Source: Hymenobacter telluris (lineage in GTDB: Bacteria; Bacteroidota; Bacteroidia; Cytophagales; Hymenobacteraceae). Taken from it: a DNA stretch of 64,000 nucleotides. The position numbers and the translations under genes were made by a program. Under the pieces are notes generated by a model. It was not told the origin of the DNA, ran no database searches, and was given only the letters and a program-made list of their open reading frames with translations. The DNA lies in assembly GCF_017313265.1 (NCBI RefSeq), contig NZ_JAFLQZ010000014.1:1-64000 (forward strand). The letters run 5' to 3'. Of this stretch, positions 53,360 through 62,429 are shown piece by piece. Each line of letters starts with the position of its first letter. The stretch's first letter is position 1.

Positions 53360-53474
53360 CTTATTCTTTTCGCCCGAAATAAAAATGGTATATTATACTT
53401 CCAAATCATGTATTTACTTAGAAGGATAATTCGGGCGAAGGCTTGCCTCAGTTTCAAATAATCACATTCTCGCC

Positions 53475-54659
53475 ATGATTAAATGCACCAAATGCCAGCT
53501 AGCTGATTCCGTAATGCGGGCCGGATTCGTGCGGGGCCGGCAACGCTACCAGTGCAAAGCCTGCAACTTTCATTTCACCGACGAAAAGCCGCTGGCTGTT
53601 CCGGAGCGCAAGCGCCGCCAAACCACTATCAGCGACGTAGCCAAAGCCCTGGGCGTGGCGCCGTCCACCGTATCAAGAGCGCTAAACGGGCACTCCGATA
53701 TCAGTGCCACCACTCGGCAGGCCATTATAGACGTGGCGCGGCAGCTCGATTACCAGCCCAACCTTCTGGCGCAGAGCCTCAAAAGCAGTGAAACCAATAC
53801 CATCGGGGTGGTTATTCCGGATATTGAGCGGCCGTTTTTTGCCACGGCCATCAGCGGGATTCAGCAGGTAGCGGCCGAAGCGGGCTACCGGGTAATGATT
53901 TGCCAGTCCAAGGAATCGTACGCCACCGAGGTCAGCAACGTGCAGGCCCTGATTGCCAGCCGTGTGGATGGCCTGCTGATTTGCCACTCGCGCGAAACCG
54001 AAAACTTCGACCACGTGAAGCCCCAGGCCTGCCGGGGTATTCCGGTGATTCACTTTGATAGGGTCAGCAACGAGGTAGACAGCGCCAAGGTGATTCTGGA
54101 TGACTGGAACGGCGCTTTTCACGTAACCGAGCACCTGATTGAGCAGGGCGCCCGGCGCATTGCCATCTTGGCCGGCCCCGAGTCGTTGCTGATTAGCCGC
54201 AACCGGCTGGCGGGCTACCTGAGCGCCCTCCAGAAATACAAGCTGCCAATCCTTGATGAGCTACGGGCACACATCGACTTCCGGACGGAGTCGGCGGTGG
54301 CGGCCCTGGATGCCTGGCTGGCCCTGCCCAATCCACCCGATGCCATTTTTGCCATCAACTACGTGAATGCCTTTGATTTGCTGATTGCGCTGAAAGCCCG
54401 GCAGGTGCGGGTACCGGAAGAGGTGGCGGTAGTAGGCTTCGGCGACGAGTTTATGGCTTCAATGATTGAGCCGGGCCTGACCACCGTGAACCTGCACCCG
54501 CACCGGATTGGACAGCAGGCGGCCCGCTTGTTTCTGGAGCAGATTCAGCAGAAAGAGCAGTTCCAGCCCCGCACCTTCGTGATTACCGGCGACCTGGTTA
54601 TTCGGCAGTCGTCGTTGAAAGGGAAAGGTCAAGCCAGCTTCTTCAAGCTCAACATATGA
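53475..54659 (+). CDS. LacI family regulator with N-terminal InsA-like zinc ribbon
   Basis: 394 residues. Residues 1-36 form a zinc ribbon, CTKC and CKAC separated by about 25 residues with GRQRYQCKACNFHF, very similar to the N-terminal domain of IS1 InsA. A basic linker (PERKRRQTT) leads to a normal LacI helix-turn-helix (about 52-72, ISDVAKALGVAPSTVSRAL) and effector domain (IGVVIPDIERPFF). Length exceeds that of a standard LacI protein by the added module. Divergent from xylB-xylA, so a xylose regulator is likely. Confidence 0.85.
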   Translation: MIKCTKCQLADSVMRAGFVRGRQRYQCKACNFHFTDEKPLAVPERKRRQTTISDVAKALGVAPSTVSRALNGHSDISATTRQAIIDVARQLDYQPNLLAQSLKSSETNTIGVVIPDIERPFFATAISGIQQVAAEAGYRVMICQSKESYATEVSNVQALIASRVDGLLICHSRETENFDHVKPQACRGIPVIHFDRVSNEVDSAKVILDDWNGAFHVTEHLIEQGARRIAILAGPESLLISRNRLAGYLSALQKYKLPILDELRAHIDFRTESAVAALDAWLALPNPPDAIFAINYVNAFDLLIALKARQVRVPEEVAVVGFGDEFMASMIEPGLTTVNLHPHRIGQQAARLFLEQIQQKEQFQPRTFVITGDLVIRQSSLKGKGQASFFKLNI

Positions 54660-54892
54660 TAGGAGAGAAAACGGAATATCAGTTGTGAGCAGGGCTTGAC
54701 TGAGGCCGGTATCCAACCCATTCCGTTGAACATTGCCAGTAACAATCTGCCTCGATGAGCGAAGAGCATTTTCTTGAAGAAATATGGTTTATGGCTATAT
54801 TATTTCTTTGAAATCTATCGGCTATCCTCCGCTAAAAGGGTATCTTTCCAAACCCCAACTGCGTATTATTTAGGGTACTCCTTTTTACTACT

Positions 54893-55234
54893 ATGCTTAA
54901 CGCTGCTTCTCGGCTTTCCGCCCTTGCCCCGAACGCGCTGCTGCGCGTAGTACAGAACTTACGCGACGACATAACGGAACGCCTCGGTAAATCGTCGGCG
55001 ACGGTAGCCGAGTGGCGTGACCTGTTGCTGCTCGTTGACCCTGTGATACAAGAACGCCCGGAGTGCGGTACCATTATCGTACGCCGCGGCCGCGCCGCCC
55101 TTGACCGGATTGCCAGCGACTATCTGGTGCCGCCGCAGAACATTTTACCCAAGCTCAGCAACCGGGCCTTGGTGCACGAAAACCCCATCGACTACGGCCT
55201 CTCCGATGAAGAATGGCTGGCTCTCTGCCTCTAA
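54893..55234 (+). CDS. Orphan small protein
   Basis: 113 residues, no signal peptide or membrane helix, mostly helical pattern with many Leu and charged residues. No family recognised. It lies alone between the LacI-type regulator and prmA. The stop is followed eight bases later by a long inverted repeat. Codon use looks like that of other genes here. Confidence 0.5.
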   Translation: MLNAASRLSALAPNALLRVVQNLRDDITERLGKSSATVAEWRDLLLLVDPVIQERPECGTIIVRRGRAALDRIASDYLVPPQNILPKLSNRALVHENPIDYGLSDEEWLALCL

Positions 55235-55242
55235 TAGTAGAC

Positions 55243-55352
55243 AGGAGCCAGGAGGTAGAAGCGAAGAAGTCAGGAGCCTGTAGAATTATTAACCAATGGC
55301 GTTAATGGATTCTACAGGCTCCTGACTTCTTCGCTTCTACCTCCTGGCTCCT
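55243..55352. repeat. 44-base perfect inverted repeat
   Basis: Arms 55243-55286 and 55309-55352 are perfectly complementary across 44 bases, with further pairing inside the 22-base loop. Each arm contains CAGGAGCC-type words twice. The right arm overlaps the first base of the prmA stop codon. Confidence 0.92.
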
Positions 55353-56182
55353 TACTTGTAGAACACCGCCGATACCCAATGATTTTGGGTGCGGTGGTTT
55401 TCGTAGCGCAAGCCGTGCCGCTCGGCCGCTTCCCGGATCAAGGGTAGGTCTTCTTCGTAGAAACCGGAAAACAGAATAGGGCAGTTGGGTTTCAGATACT
55501 GGCCGTACGCCCCCATGTCTTCGAGGAGCACGTTGCGGTTGATGTTGGCCAGAATAATATCGAACGGCTCCTCCCCTTCCAAGGCGGTGATGTCGCCGAG
55601 ACGGGCTTCCACTTTGTCTTGCACGTTGTTTTCGAGGGCGTTGTCGGCGGCGTTTTCGGCGGTCCAGGGTTCCACGTCCACGGCCAGCACGTAGTTCGCG
55701 CCCAGGTGCACGGCCATGATGGCCAGAATACCCGTGCCGCAACCCATATCCAGCACCCGCTTGCCTTGATGGTTGATGTCGAGCTGGTTGGTAATCATGA
55801 GGGCCGTGGTATCGTGGTGGCCGGTACCGAACGACATGCGCGGCATGATTACAATTTCGTATTCCAGGTCGGGCCGTGCTTCATGAAACGGTGCCCGCAC
55901 CGATACCTTATCGGCAATAACCAGTGGCTCGAAGTTTTTTTCCCACTCGGCATTCCAGTTTTGGCGCGTAATCACGCGGTGCTCGTGGGTTAGCTCGCCG
56001 ATACCTTCGTAGCGGCTCATGATTTCGGCCACGGCATCGGGCGCGAATTGGTCTTCGTCGATGTAGGCGCAAAAGCCTTCGTCGTTGTCCTCGAAGGTGT
56101 TGTAGCCAACTTCGGCCAACTCGGCTACCAGAATGTCGGCCAATTCGCGGGGGGCCTGCACGCGCAGTTCTACAAAATCCAT
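55352..56182 (-). CDS. prmA: Ribosomal protein L11 methyltransferase
   Basis: 276-residue SAM-dependent methyltransferase that trimethylates ribosomal protein L11. N-terminal ferredoxin-like domain (about 1-80), SAM motif DMGCGTGILAIMAVHLGA (about 143-160), ILANINRNVLL catalytic segment and a short C-terminal end. Length is normal. It is upstream-flanked by the terminator of the DUF6150-like gene; the box at 56240 reads GACCTTTG and just misses the promoter consensus. Confidence 0.9.
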   Translation of the reverse strand: MDFVELRVQAPRELADILVAELAEVGYNTFEDNDEGFCAYIDEDQFAPDAVAEIMSRYEGIGELTHEHRVITRQNWNAEWEKNFEPLVIADKVSVRAPFHEARPDLEYEIVIMPRMSFGTGHHDTTALMITNQLDINHQGKRVLDMGCGTGILAIMAVHLGANYVLAVDVEPWTAENAADNALENNVQDKVEARLGDITALEGEEPFDIILANINRNVLLEDMGAYGQYLKPNCPILFSGFYEEDLPLIREAAERHGLRYENHRTQNHWVSAVFYK

Positions 56183-56211
56183 AAGTACGTGTCAGTAAAA
56201 GAGCAAAAAAA

Positions 56212-56240
56212 GCCGTTCCACACAACGGGTGTGGAACGGC
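56212..56240 (-). terminator. Terminator of the DUF6150-like gene
   Basis: Perfect 12-base arms (56212-56223 and 56229-56240), 5-base loop, followed by a run of T on the minus strand. Confidence 0.88.
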
Positions 56241-56276
56241 AAAGGTCGGAGGAAAGCGCTAGAGTCCGGCTTACGC

Positions 56277-56660
56277 CTACTGTTTTCGGCAACCGGCAAA
56301 GGACCGCACTTTGGTGTAGTGGATGCTGAAGTCGGCTAGGCCGCGGTTGTCGGTCACGAACAGGGCGTAATCGGCAAAGTCGCGGGCTTCGGTGAAGTAC
56401 CAGAGGCCGGGTTTGTCGGCGAACAGCTTATTGTCTTCAGGAAACACCAGCAAATCGGCAAAGCCTTCTTCGGGTTCCACGTACACCACCCCAAAACAGT
56501 AGCCCCGGCGGCGCGGGTCCCGCTCTAAATACACCGACCCATAAATCCGGCACGGCTCGATGGCGCGGGCCGGTGCCGCCGCCACGAACGGCACCCGCGG
56601 GGCAGGCGCAGCAAACGGATTCAGGGCCAGCAAACCAGAGACAAGGAAGGCAGAGAGCAT
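56277..56660 (-). CDS. Exported DUF6150-like protein
   Basis: 127 residues from the ATG at 56660, with a signal peptide (MLSAFLVSGLLALNPFAA). The mature part has repeated short strands, with words such as FADLLVFPED, FADYALFVTDNRGLADFSIHYT, that resemble the repeats of the DUF6150 family. It has cysteines at CRIYG, GYCFG and near the end (AGCRK), possibly disulphide-bonded. Function unknown. Confidence 0.6.
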   Translation of the reverse strand: MLSAFLVSGLLALNPFAAPAPRVPFVAAAPARAIEPCRIYGSVYLERDPRRRGYCFGVVYVEPEEGFADLLVFPEDNKLFADKPGLWYFTEARDFADYALFVTDNRGLADFSIHYTKVRSFAGCRKQ

Positions 56661-56786
56661 AGGTGGAGTTGAGAAGAAGAATTTAGGACCCAGAAAACCG
56701 CCATGTGCAAAGAACCTGCCTAAGTGGTACGCCAAACCACCAGAGCCATCCTCTAAGTTCTAAACTCTTACTTCTAATTGCTGAAT

Positions 56787-57551
56787 TTAGAACGACTTAA
56801 TAATATCTGTAAAGTCGCGCGACTTGAGGGAAGCCCCCCCGATGAGGCCGCCGTCTACGTCGGGCTGGCTGAACAGCTCACGGGCGTTTTGCGCGTTGGC
56901 CGAGCCGCCGTACAGGATGGTAGTATTCAGAGCGGCTTCGGCGTCGTAGGCTTGGGCAATCTGCTCCCGGATGTAGGCGTGCACCTCCTGCGCCTGGGCG
57001 CTGGTGGCTGTTTTACCGGTTCCGATGGCCCAGATGGGCTCATAGGCAATTACCACCTGGTCGAATTCCTCGTTGGAGAGGTGAAATAAGCCTTCTTGCA
57101 ACTGCTGGCTGATGAACTTGAAAGTGTCGTCGGCTTCGCGGGTTTCCAGGGATTCGCCCACGCAGAAAATGGGTTTCAGGCCGGTGGCCAGGGCGGCTTT
57201 CAGCTTCTGGCTCAGTAGCTCGTTGTCTTCGCGGAAGTACTGGCGGCGCTCCGAGTGGCCCAGAATTACGTATTCACAGCCCACTGATTGCAGCATTCTG
57301 GCCGATACTTCACCAGTGTAGGCCCCGCTTTCCTTCTGGCTGCAATTCTGCGCGCCCAAATGAAAACGGCTGTTTTCGGGAAGCTGCTTGCCAATGGCGG
57401 CCAAAAACGGAAACGGCGGACAAATCACCACCTCTACATCGGAGCCGGTAACTTCATCCTGCACCATATTGGTGATTTCGGATACCAGGGCCAGGCCGTC
57501 CTGGTAGGTGGTATTCATTTTCCAGTTGCCGGCAACGAGGTTTTTACGCAT
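56787..57551 (-). CDS. tpiA: Triosephosphate isomerase
   Basis: 254-residue glycolytic enzyme. Starts MRKNLVAGNWKMN with the catalytic lysine, His in ILGHSERR (about 98), Glu in AYEPIWAIGTGKTA (about 169) and the GGSAN phosphate loop. I use the ATG at 57551, since the longer open frame to 57743 only adds low-complexity sequence that overlaps the neighbouring gene. Confidence 0.96.
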   Translation of the reverse strand: MRKNLVAGNWKMNTTYQDGLALVSEITNMVQDEVTGSDVEVVICPPFPFLAAIGKQLPENSRFHLGAQNCSQKESGAYTGEVSARMLQSVGCEYVILGHSERRQYFREDNELLSQKLKAALATGLKPIFCVGESLETREADDTFKFISQQLQEGLFHLSNEEFDQVVIAYEPIWAIGTGKTATSAQAQEVHAYIREQIAQAYDAEAALNTTILYGGSANAQNARELFSQPDVDGGLIGGASLKSRDFTDIIKSF

Positions 57552-57601
57552 GGAGTGCGGAGTTGAAGTGAAGAAGATAGGCCCGCAAGGTACGCCACAA
57601 A

Positions 57602-58417
57602 TCAGACGTCCGCCACGTGCCGGCCCCGGCCCGCCGCCAGCACTAGGCCGCCTGCCGCCACTACCACCGCTCCTATCAGGGCGGCCCAGCCCAACTCGGG
57701 GTAGGCTCCGCGCTGCGCCACCCAAATGGCCACCAGTGCCCACGCTACCACCAGCGGAAACACCATCTCTCTGAACTCGCGGCTTACCAGCAGCCCCAAC
57801 CCAACTACTACCGCCAGCAGTAGCAGCGCCAGCAGCACCGACACATTAAGAGCGGGCTCCCAGCCCAGGCGTTGCAGCCCAATTATGCAGTTGATGGTGG
57901 TAGCCACCGAAATCCAGCCTAGGTACAAGGCAAACGGCACGCTAGTCCAACGCGGCGCGGCCCCGGCCAGCACCAGCCGCCGGGCTCGGCCATACGTAAT
58001 GGCAAGCGCGCCCAAAATGACAAGCATGGTCAGCAAGCTGAGCAGCAGCCGCTCATACGCAAACAGCACCACCCATAGCGCAGTGGCTACGCTGGCCAGC
58101 GTGAGAGGCTGCGCTATGGCGTCGGGCAGGGGGTTGGCGCGTTGCGCAGGTAGCAGCTGCCACACGGCATACACGGTTAGGGCCAGAAAAATCAGGCCCC
58201 AGATGGAAAACGCATAGCCGGCCGGCGTAAGTAGCGTAGGGTATTTGGCCGAGACCATGCCCATGCTCTGCCCATTAAAAGGAAAAGCATTGGAGTAGTA
58301 ATTCAACGCAATGCTACCTAAGATGGCAACGGCCGCCAGCCAGCGCCACACCCGGCTTTGGGAGGACGATAGAAACGGGGTATCAGCACCAGAGGAGTGA
58401 GTAAGCATGGTATCCAT
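57602..58417 (-). CDS. TspO/tryptophan-rich sensory protein-like membrane protein
   Basis: 271 residues from the ATG at 58417. About seven to eight hydrophobic helices with PAGYAFSIWGLIFLAL in the first half, the segment shared with proteins annotated as tryptophan-rich sensory protein. True TspO proteins are shorter (about 160 residues), so this belongs to the longer relatives and ligand binding is unproven. Divergent from the siderophore receptor and sharing its A/T-rich regulatory gap. Confidence 0.6.
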   Translation of the reverse strand: MDTMLTHSSGADTPFLSSSQSRVWRWLAAVAILGSIALNYYSNAFPFNGQSMGMVSAKYPTLLTPAGYAFSIWGLIFLALTVYAVWQLLPAQRANPLPDAIAQPLTLASVATALWVVLFAYERLLLSLLTMLVILGALAITYGRARRLVLAGAAPRWTSVPFALYLGWISVATTINCIIGLQRLGWEPALNVSVLLALLLLAVVVGLGLLVSREFREMVFPLVVAWALVAIWVAQRGAYPELGWAALIGAVVVAAGGLVLAAGRGRHVADV

Positions 58418-58521
58418 AGCGTGGTAGTGAATGGCGTGAAAGAGCAAGTACGTACTTAGCAACGGGATGGTAAAGAACTAGAGTGCTTATTTTCAGTTAA
58501 ATACATTTGTTGTTGAATCCG

Positions 58522-58564
58522 TTATTTGAAATAATTCTAAACTTTATTTGTAAAGATTCTAAAC
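58522..58564. promoter_or_regulatory. Candidate Fur site, two direct repeats
   Basis: Two 21-base copies, 58522-58542 and 58544-58564, both of the form TTATTTGnAAnnATTCTAAAC and 22 bases apart. Each is an imperfect dyad (TTTGAAAT against ATTCTAAA in the first), resembling A/T-rich Fur boxes of Bacteroidota. It lies about 50 bases before the siderophore receptor start. Confidence 0.5.
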
Positions 58565-58614
58565 AATAAAGTTTTCTGAGCGAATTTTGCAGCCTCAACC
58601 TATTGCAAAACTTC

Positions 58615-61098
58615 ATGCACGCTCTTACCACGCGTCTGCTGCGGCAGCCGTTTACTACTCTGCTTTTCTTGTTGCTTGTTGTGGCCTCTTTGCCAGCTTA
58701 TGCCCAGCGGGGCGTTGTGCAGGGCCATATCACCACCCCTAACGGGCAGCCCGCCGTGGGTGTTTCGGTGGGAGTGCAGGGCACTACCCGCGGCGCTACC
58801 ACCAACAACAGCGGCGACTACCGCATTGGCGGGCTGAACCCCGGCACTTACTCATTGGGGGTACGGCTGTTGGGCTACAGCACCCAGGAGCGGCCGGTGC
58901 AGGTAGAAGCTGGCCAAACCAGTACCCAGGATTTCCAGTTGGTGGCCAGCACCGAGCAGTTGAAGGAAGTGGTGGTACAGGGCGCTCAAACCAACAAGTT
59001 TGCCCGTAAGGAGTCAGCGTACGTGGGCAAGATGCCGCTTAAGAACCTGGAAAACCCGCAGGTATATGCTACCGTGGGCAAGGAGCTGCTGACCGAGCAG
59101 CTGGTGTTCACCGTGGACGACGCTACGCGCAACGTGCCCGGCCTCCAGAAGATGTGGGACGCCACCGGCCGCGGCGGCGACGGCGGCGCTTTTTACGCTT
59201 CGCGGGGCTTCGTGCTGTCGAGCCAGCTGCGCAACGGCGTGGCCGGCAACGTCACCAGCGACATTGACGCGGTGAACCTGGAGAAGCTGGAAGTCATCAA
59301 AGGCCCGTCGGCTACCCTGTTCGGCTCGGCCCTGACCTCGTACGGTGGCCTGCTGAACCGCGTGACGAAGAAGCCCTCAGACACCTTTGGGGGCGAAGCC
59401 ACGGTGGCCGCCGGCAGCTATGGCTTTCACCGCGTGAGTGCCGATGTGAACCTGGTAAACCCCAATACGCCCGCCGACCAGCCTCAGAAACTAGCTTTCC
59501 GCCTGAACACGGCCTACACCTACGAAGACAACTTCCAAAGCGCGGGCTATACTGGCTTCAATAAAAACCTGGCCGTAGCCCCGAGCCTGCAATGGCGCCC
59601 TTCCGATAAGCTAACCGTCAACGTTGATGCCGAAGTGTACCAGGGCCGAGGCGTAGGCAAGCAGCTTGTCTTCTTTTACTTCCCCTCGTCGGCGCTGGGC
59701 TTCAACCGGGCCGACAAAGCGCCGCTGGACTACCGCCAGTCGTACCTGGGGCCGGGCCTGATTCAGGACTCGCGCAGCACCAACCTGTTTGGGCAGGTGC
59801 AGTACCGCATTTCGCCTAACTTCACTTCGACCACCTTCCTGACGTCCAGCCACAGCTTTTCCGACGGTGCGGGCCCTTATTTCTACCTGAACCCGGTTGA
59901 TAGTGCTACCCAGGCGGTAACCCTCTCGCGCGCCGACCAATCCACTCAGAACAGCAAGCGGCAGATCTGGGAAGTACAGCAGCTATTTAATGGCGACTTC
60001 AACGTGGGCAGCCTGCGCAACCGCGTGGTGTTGGGCTTAGACTTCCTGCGCATTGATGCAGACGTGAATTTCCTGGGTGGCGGCTTCGATGCAGTACCCG
60101 TAGTGAACGTGCCGGGCTACAACTACCGCACCTTCAACGGCACGGCTCTGGCGGCACTCTACGCTACTACCCCACCGCCTCACTACCTGGTTACCACCAA
60201 GTCGAACACCTATAGCGCCTTCGTTTCGGACGTGCTCAACCTGACCGACAAACTCAGCGTGCTGGCCGCCCTGCGCCTCGACCACTTCGATAACAAAGGC
60301 GGTATTTCTTACAGCCCCAACATGGCGTATTCGCAAACCTCGTTGTCGCCCAAGTTCGGCCTGGTATATCAGCCGGTGAAAGACCGGGTGGCCCTGTTTG
60401 CCAACTATCAGAACAGCTTCAAGAACCCCACCGACGGTACGTACATCGACGTGAACCGCCAAGCTCGGACCTCGAAAATCGAGCAAGCCAACCAGTGGGA
60501 AGGCGGCGTGAAGCTTGATGCAGCCGATGGCCGAGTGAGTGCCACCGTGAGCTACTACGATATTCAGGTGCAGGACCTGTTGCGGTCTACGCCGGTACCA
60601 GAAAGTGCTCCGGGGGCCAACAACGGTATTCCGAATGCACAAACCCAAAACGGCACGCAAATGAGCCGCGGTGTGGAGCTGAACCTGACGGCTAACCCCA
60701 TAACAGGCCTGAACATAGTGGCCGGTTTTGCCTATAACCACTCGGAGTGGAAAAACTCCAGTGAAATTGAAAACGGCCGGCGACCCAACACGGCTTCTTC
60801 GCCTTACCTGGCCAACGCCTGGGTGAGCTACCGCCAGCCTACGGGCACCTTGAGCGGCCTGGGCGCCGGCTTCGGCGGCAACTATGCCAGTGACAACCGC
60901 GTGCAAAACACAACCCTCAGCGTATTTACCCTGCCTAGCTACACAGTACTCAACGCCAGCGTATTCTACGACCAGCCCAAGTTCCGCCTGTCGGCTAAAG
61001 TGGACAACCTCACTGACAAGCAATACTGGGTAGGCTACACCACCATGAGCCCGCAAAAGCTGCGCAGCATTATCGGCAGCGTGAGCTACAAGTTCTAG
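58615..61098 (+). CDS. TonB-dependent siderophore receptor
   Basis: 827-residue outer-membrane receptor from the ATG at 58615 (the codon at 58603 is a TTG). Signal peptide (about 1-33, ending PAYAQ), carboxypeptidase-like domain (about 35-115, VQGHITTPNGQPAVGVSV), plug with VEVIKGPSATLFGS-type wording (KLEVIKGPSATLFGSAL), barrel, and the usual terminal Phe in SVSYKF. The plug resembles siderophore receptors such as FhuE. Together with the downstream PepSY protein and the Fur-like repeats this suggests ferric-siderophore uptake. Confidence 0.88.
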   Translation: MHALTTRLLRQPFTTLLFLLLVVASLPAYAQRGVVQGHITTPNGQPAVGVSVGVQGTTRGATTNNSGDYRIGGLNPGTYSLGVRLLGYSTQERPVQVEAGQTSTQDFQLVASTEQLKEVVVQGAQTNKFARKESAYVGKMPLKNLENPQVYATVGKELLTEQLVFTVDDATRNVPGLQKMWDATGRGGDGGAFYASRGFVLSSQLRNGVAGNVTSDIDAVNLEKLEVIKGPSATLFGSALTSYGGLLNRVTKKPSDTFGGEATVAAGSYGFHRVSADVNLVNPNTPADQPQKLAFRLNTAYTYEDNFQSAGYTGFNKNLAVAPSLQWRPSDKLTVNVDAEVYQGRGVGKQLVFFYFPSSALGFNRADKAPLDYRQSYLGPGLIQDSRSTNLFGQVQYRISPNFTSTTFLTSSHSFSDGAGPYFYLNPVDSATQAVTLSRADQSTQNSKRQIWEVQQLFNGDFNVGSLRNRVVLGLDFLRIDADVNFLGGGFDAVPVVNVPGYNYRTFNGTALAALYATTPPPHYLVTTKSNTYSAFVSDVLNLTDKLSVLAALRLDHFDNKGGISYSPNMAYSQTSLSPKFGLVYQPVKDRVALFANYQNSFKNPTDGTYIDVNRQARTSKIEQANQWEGGVKLDAADGRVSATVSYYDIQVQDLLRSTPVPESAPGANNGIPNAQTQNGTQMSRGVELNLTANPITGLNIVAGFAYNHSEWKNSSEIENGRRPNTASSPYLANAWVSYRQPTGTLSGLGAGFGGNYASDNRVQNTTLSVFTLPSYTVLNASVFYDQPKFRLSAKVDNLTDKQYWVGYTTMSPQKLRSIIGSVSYKF

Positions 61099-61205
61099 CA
61101 CCTTTGCTTATGTGAGCCAGGAGTCTGTGGCAGGTCAGTGAACGGCTTGCCACGGATTTTTGGTTTACTGGGTTAACCGCATTTCCTTGCTCAACTCCTT
61201 TCCCT

Positions 61206-62354
61206 ATGACTTTAAAGCAAGCCGTTGGCAAAGTGCACCTCTGGCTCGGGCTGGCGTCCGGGCTGGTGGTGTTTATAGTGAGTGTCACGGGCGCCATCTT
61301 CACGTTTCAGGATGATATCCGGGACTTCACAGAGCCCTGGCGCAAGGTGAAAGTGCAGGCTACCGCCCCGGTGCTGCCTTCCCAACTGCAAGCCGCAGCG
61401 CTGGCAATTCACCCTGGGGTACAGGCCAAGGACTGCTGGACTACGTATTTCGGACCGGAGCGCGCGGCCACGGTGTTCTTCACCGACAAGGCAGGTGCTC
61501 CCATCATGGTGTCATTGAACCCCTACACGGGTCAAGTGCTGCGCGAGCAGGATTTGCGCACCCATTTCTTCACCATCATTCAGGAAATCCACATGCACCT
61601 GCTGCTGCCCGAGGCCATAGCCAAATGGGTGGTGGGCATCAGCATTTCTATTTTCGTGGTGATGATGCTGACCGGCTTGGTGCTGTGGTGGCCGAAACGC
61701 AAGCAGGAGCGCAAACAGCGCTTCACCATCAAGTGGGGAGCCCGCTGGCGGCGCGTCAACTACGACTTGCACAACGTACTGGGCTTCTACGCGGCCAGCA
61801 TTGGGCTGATATTGGCGCTGTCGGGCCTGTTCATGATTTACCCCTGGATGCTGAAGTCGATTGTGTACGTGGCAGATGGGGGCAAGCCCGCGCCGCAGGA
61901 GCTGATGCAAACCAGGCTCGACACGCTGCAAACCGTACCAACTGCCGCCCAGCCCTTGCCCGATGTGGTGTACCGCACCGTGCGCCAGCTTTCGCCCGCC
62001 CACGAAATGGTGCTCATCGGCCCCACCGGCACGGGCAAGGCCCCCGCATTCTGCTGGACGTACAAGAAGGCGCTGCACTACTACCACCGCGACGAATACG
62101 CTTTCCACCCCATATCGGGCCAGTTGCTGGAATCCCGCTTTCACGCCACCAAAAGCGCCGGCACCAGGTTTTCCGACATGAACTACGATCTGCACGTGGG
62201 TCAGATTCTGGGCTTCGGGGGCAAAGTGGTAGCCTTTCTGGCCAGCCTGATTTGCGCCAGCTTGCCCGTAACGGGCACCATCATCTGGTGGGGACGCCGC
62301 AACAAAACCAAGCGTCCAAAACGGATAGTAACGGCACAGGCGGTTACTGCCTAA
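61206..62354 (+). CDS. PepSY-associated membrane protein
   Basis: 382-residue inner-membrane protein of the PepSY_TM family. First helix VHLWLGLASGLVVFIVSVTGAI with the family's HLWLG start, periplasmic PepSY-like part (about 45-135), then three further helices (about 140-165, 190-215, 335-360) and a basic C-terminus. Such proteins often sit beside siderophore receptors, and some act as iron-siderophore reductases. It follows the receptor by 107 bases without a terminator, so an operon is likely. Confidence 0.85.
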   Translation: MTLKQAVGKVHLWLGLASGLVVFIVSVTGAIFTFQDDIRDFTEPWRKVKVQATAPVLPSQLQAAALAIHPGVQAKDCWTTYFGPERAATVFFTDKAGAPIMVSLNPYTGQVLREQDLRTHFFTIIQEIHMHLLLPEAIAKWVVGISISIFVVMMLTGLVLWWPKRKQERKQRFTIKWGARWRRVNYDLHNVLGFYAASIGLILALSGLFMIYPWMLKSIVYVADGGKPAPQELMQTRLDTLQTVPTAAQPLPDVVYRTVRQLSPAHEMVLIGPTGTGKAPAFCWTYKKALHYYHRDEYAFHPISGQLLESRFHATKSAGTRFSDMNYDLHVGQILGFGGKVVAFLASLICASLPVTGTIIWWGRRNKTKRPKRIVTAQAVTA

Positions 62355-62370
62355 AGCTGGTATCACCCAT

Positions 62371-62416
62371 CAAAACAAAAGGCCTGACTACTCGAGTAGT
62401 CAGGCCTTTTGTTTTG
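62371..62416. terminator. Loop-free palindromic bidirectional terminator
   Basis: A perfect 46-base palindrome (23-base arms, centre CTCGAG) with A/T-rich ends between convergent PepSY and uvrA genes. In RNA the centre must open to form a loop. Confidence 0.85.
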
Positions 62417-62429
62417 GCATTGCTTTACG

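Noticed and set aside
53369..53439. Inverted pair TTCGCCCGAA / TTCGGGCGAA before the Zn-ribbon regulator as an operator
   Set aside because: Only ten bases long and itself partly palindromic; too little to claim as a separate site, so it is mentioned only in the regulatory array entry.
57552..57743. 64-residue N-terminal extension of tpiA
   Set aside because: Gly/Arg/Pro-rich sequence overlapping the neighbouring gene; TpiA proteins begin at MRKNLVAGNWKMN.
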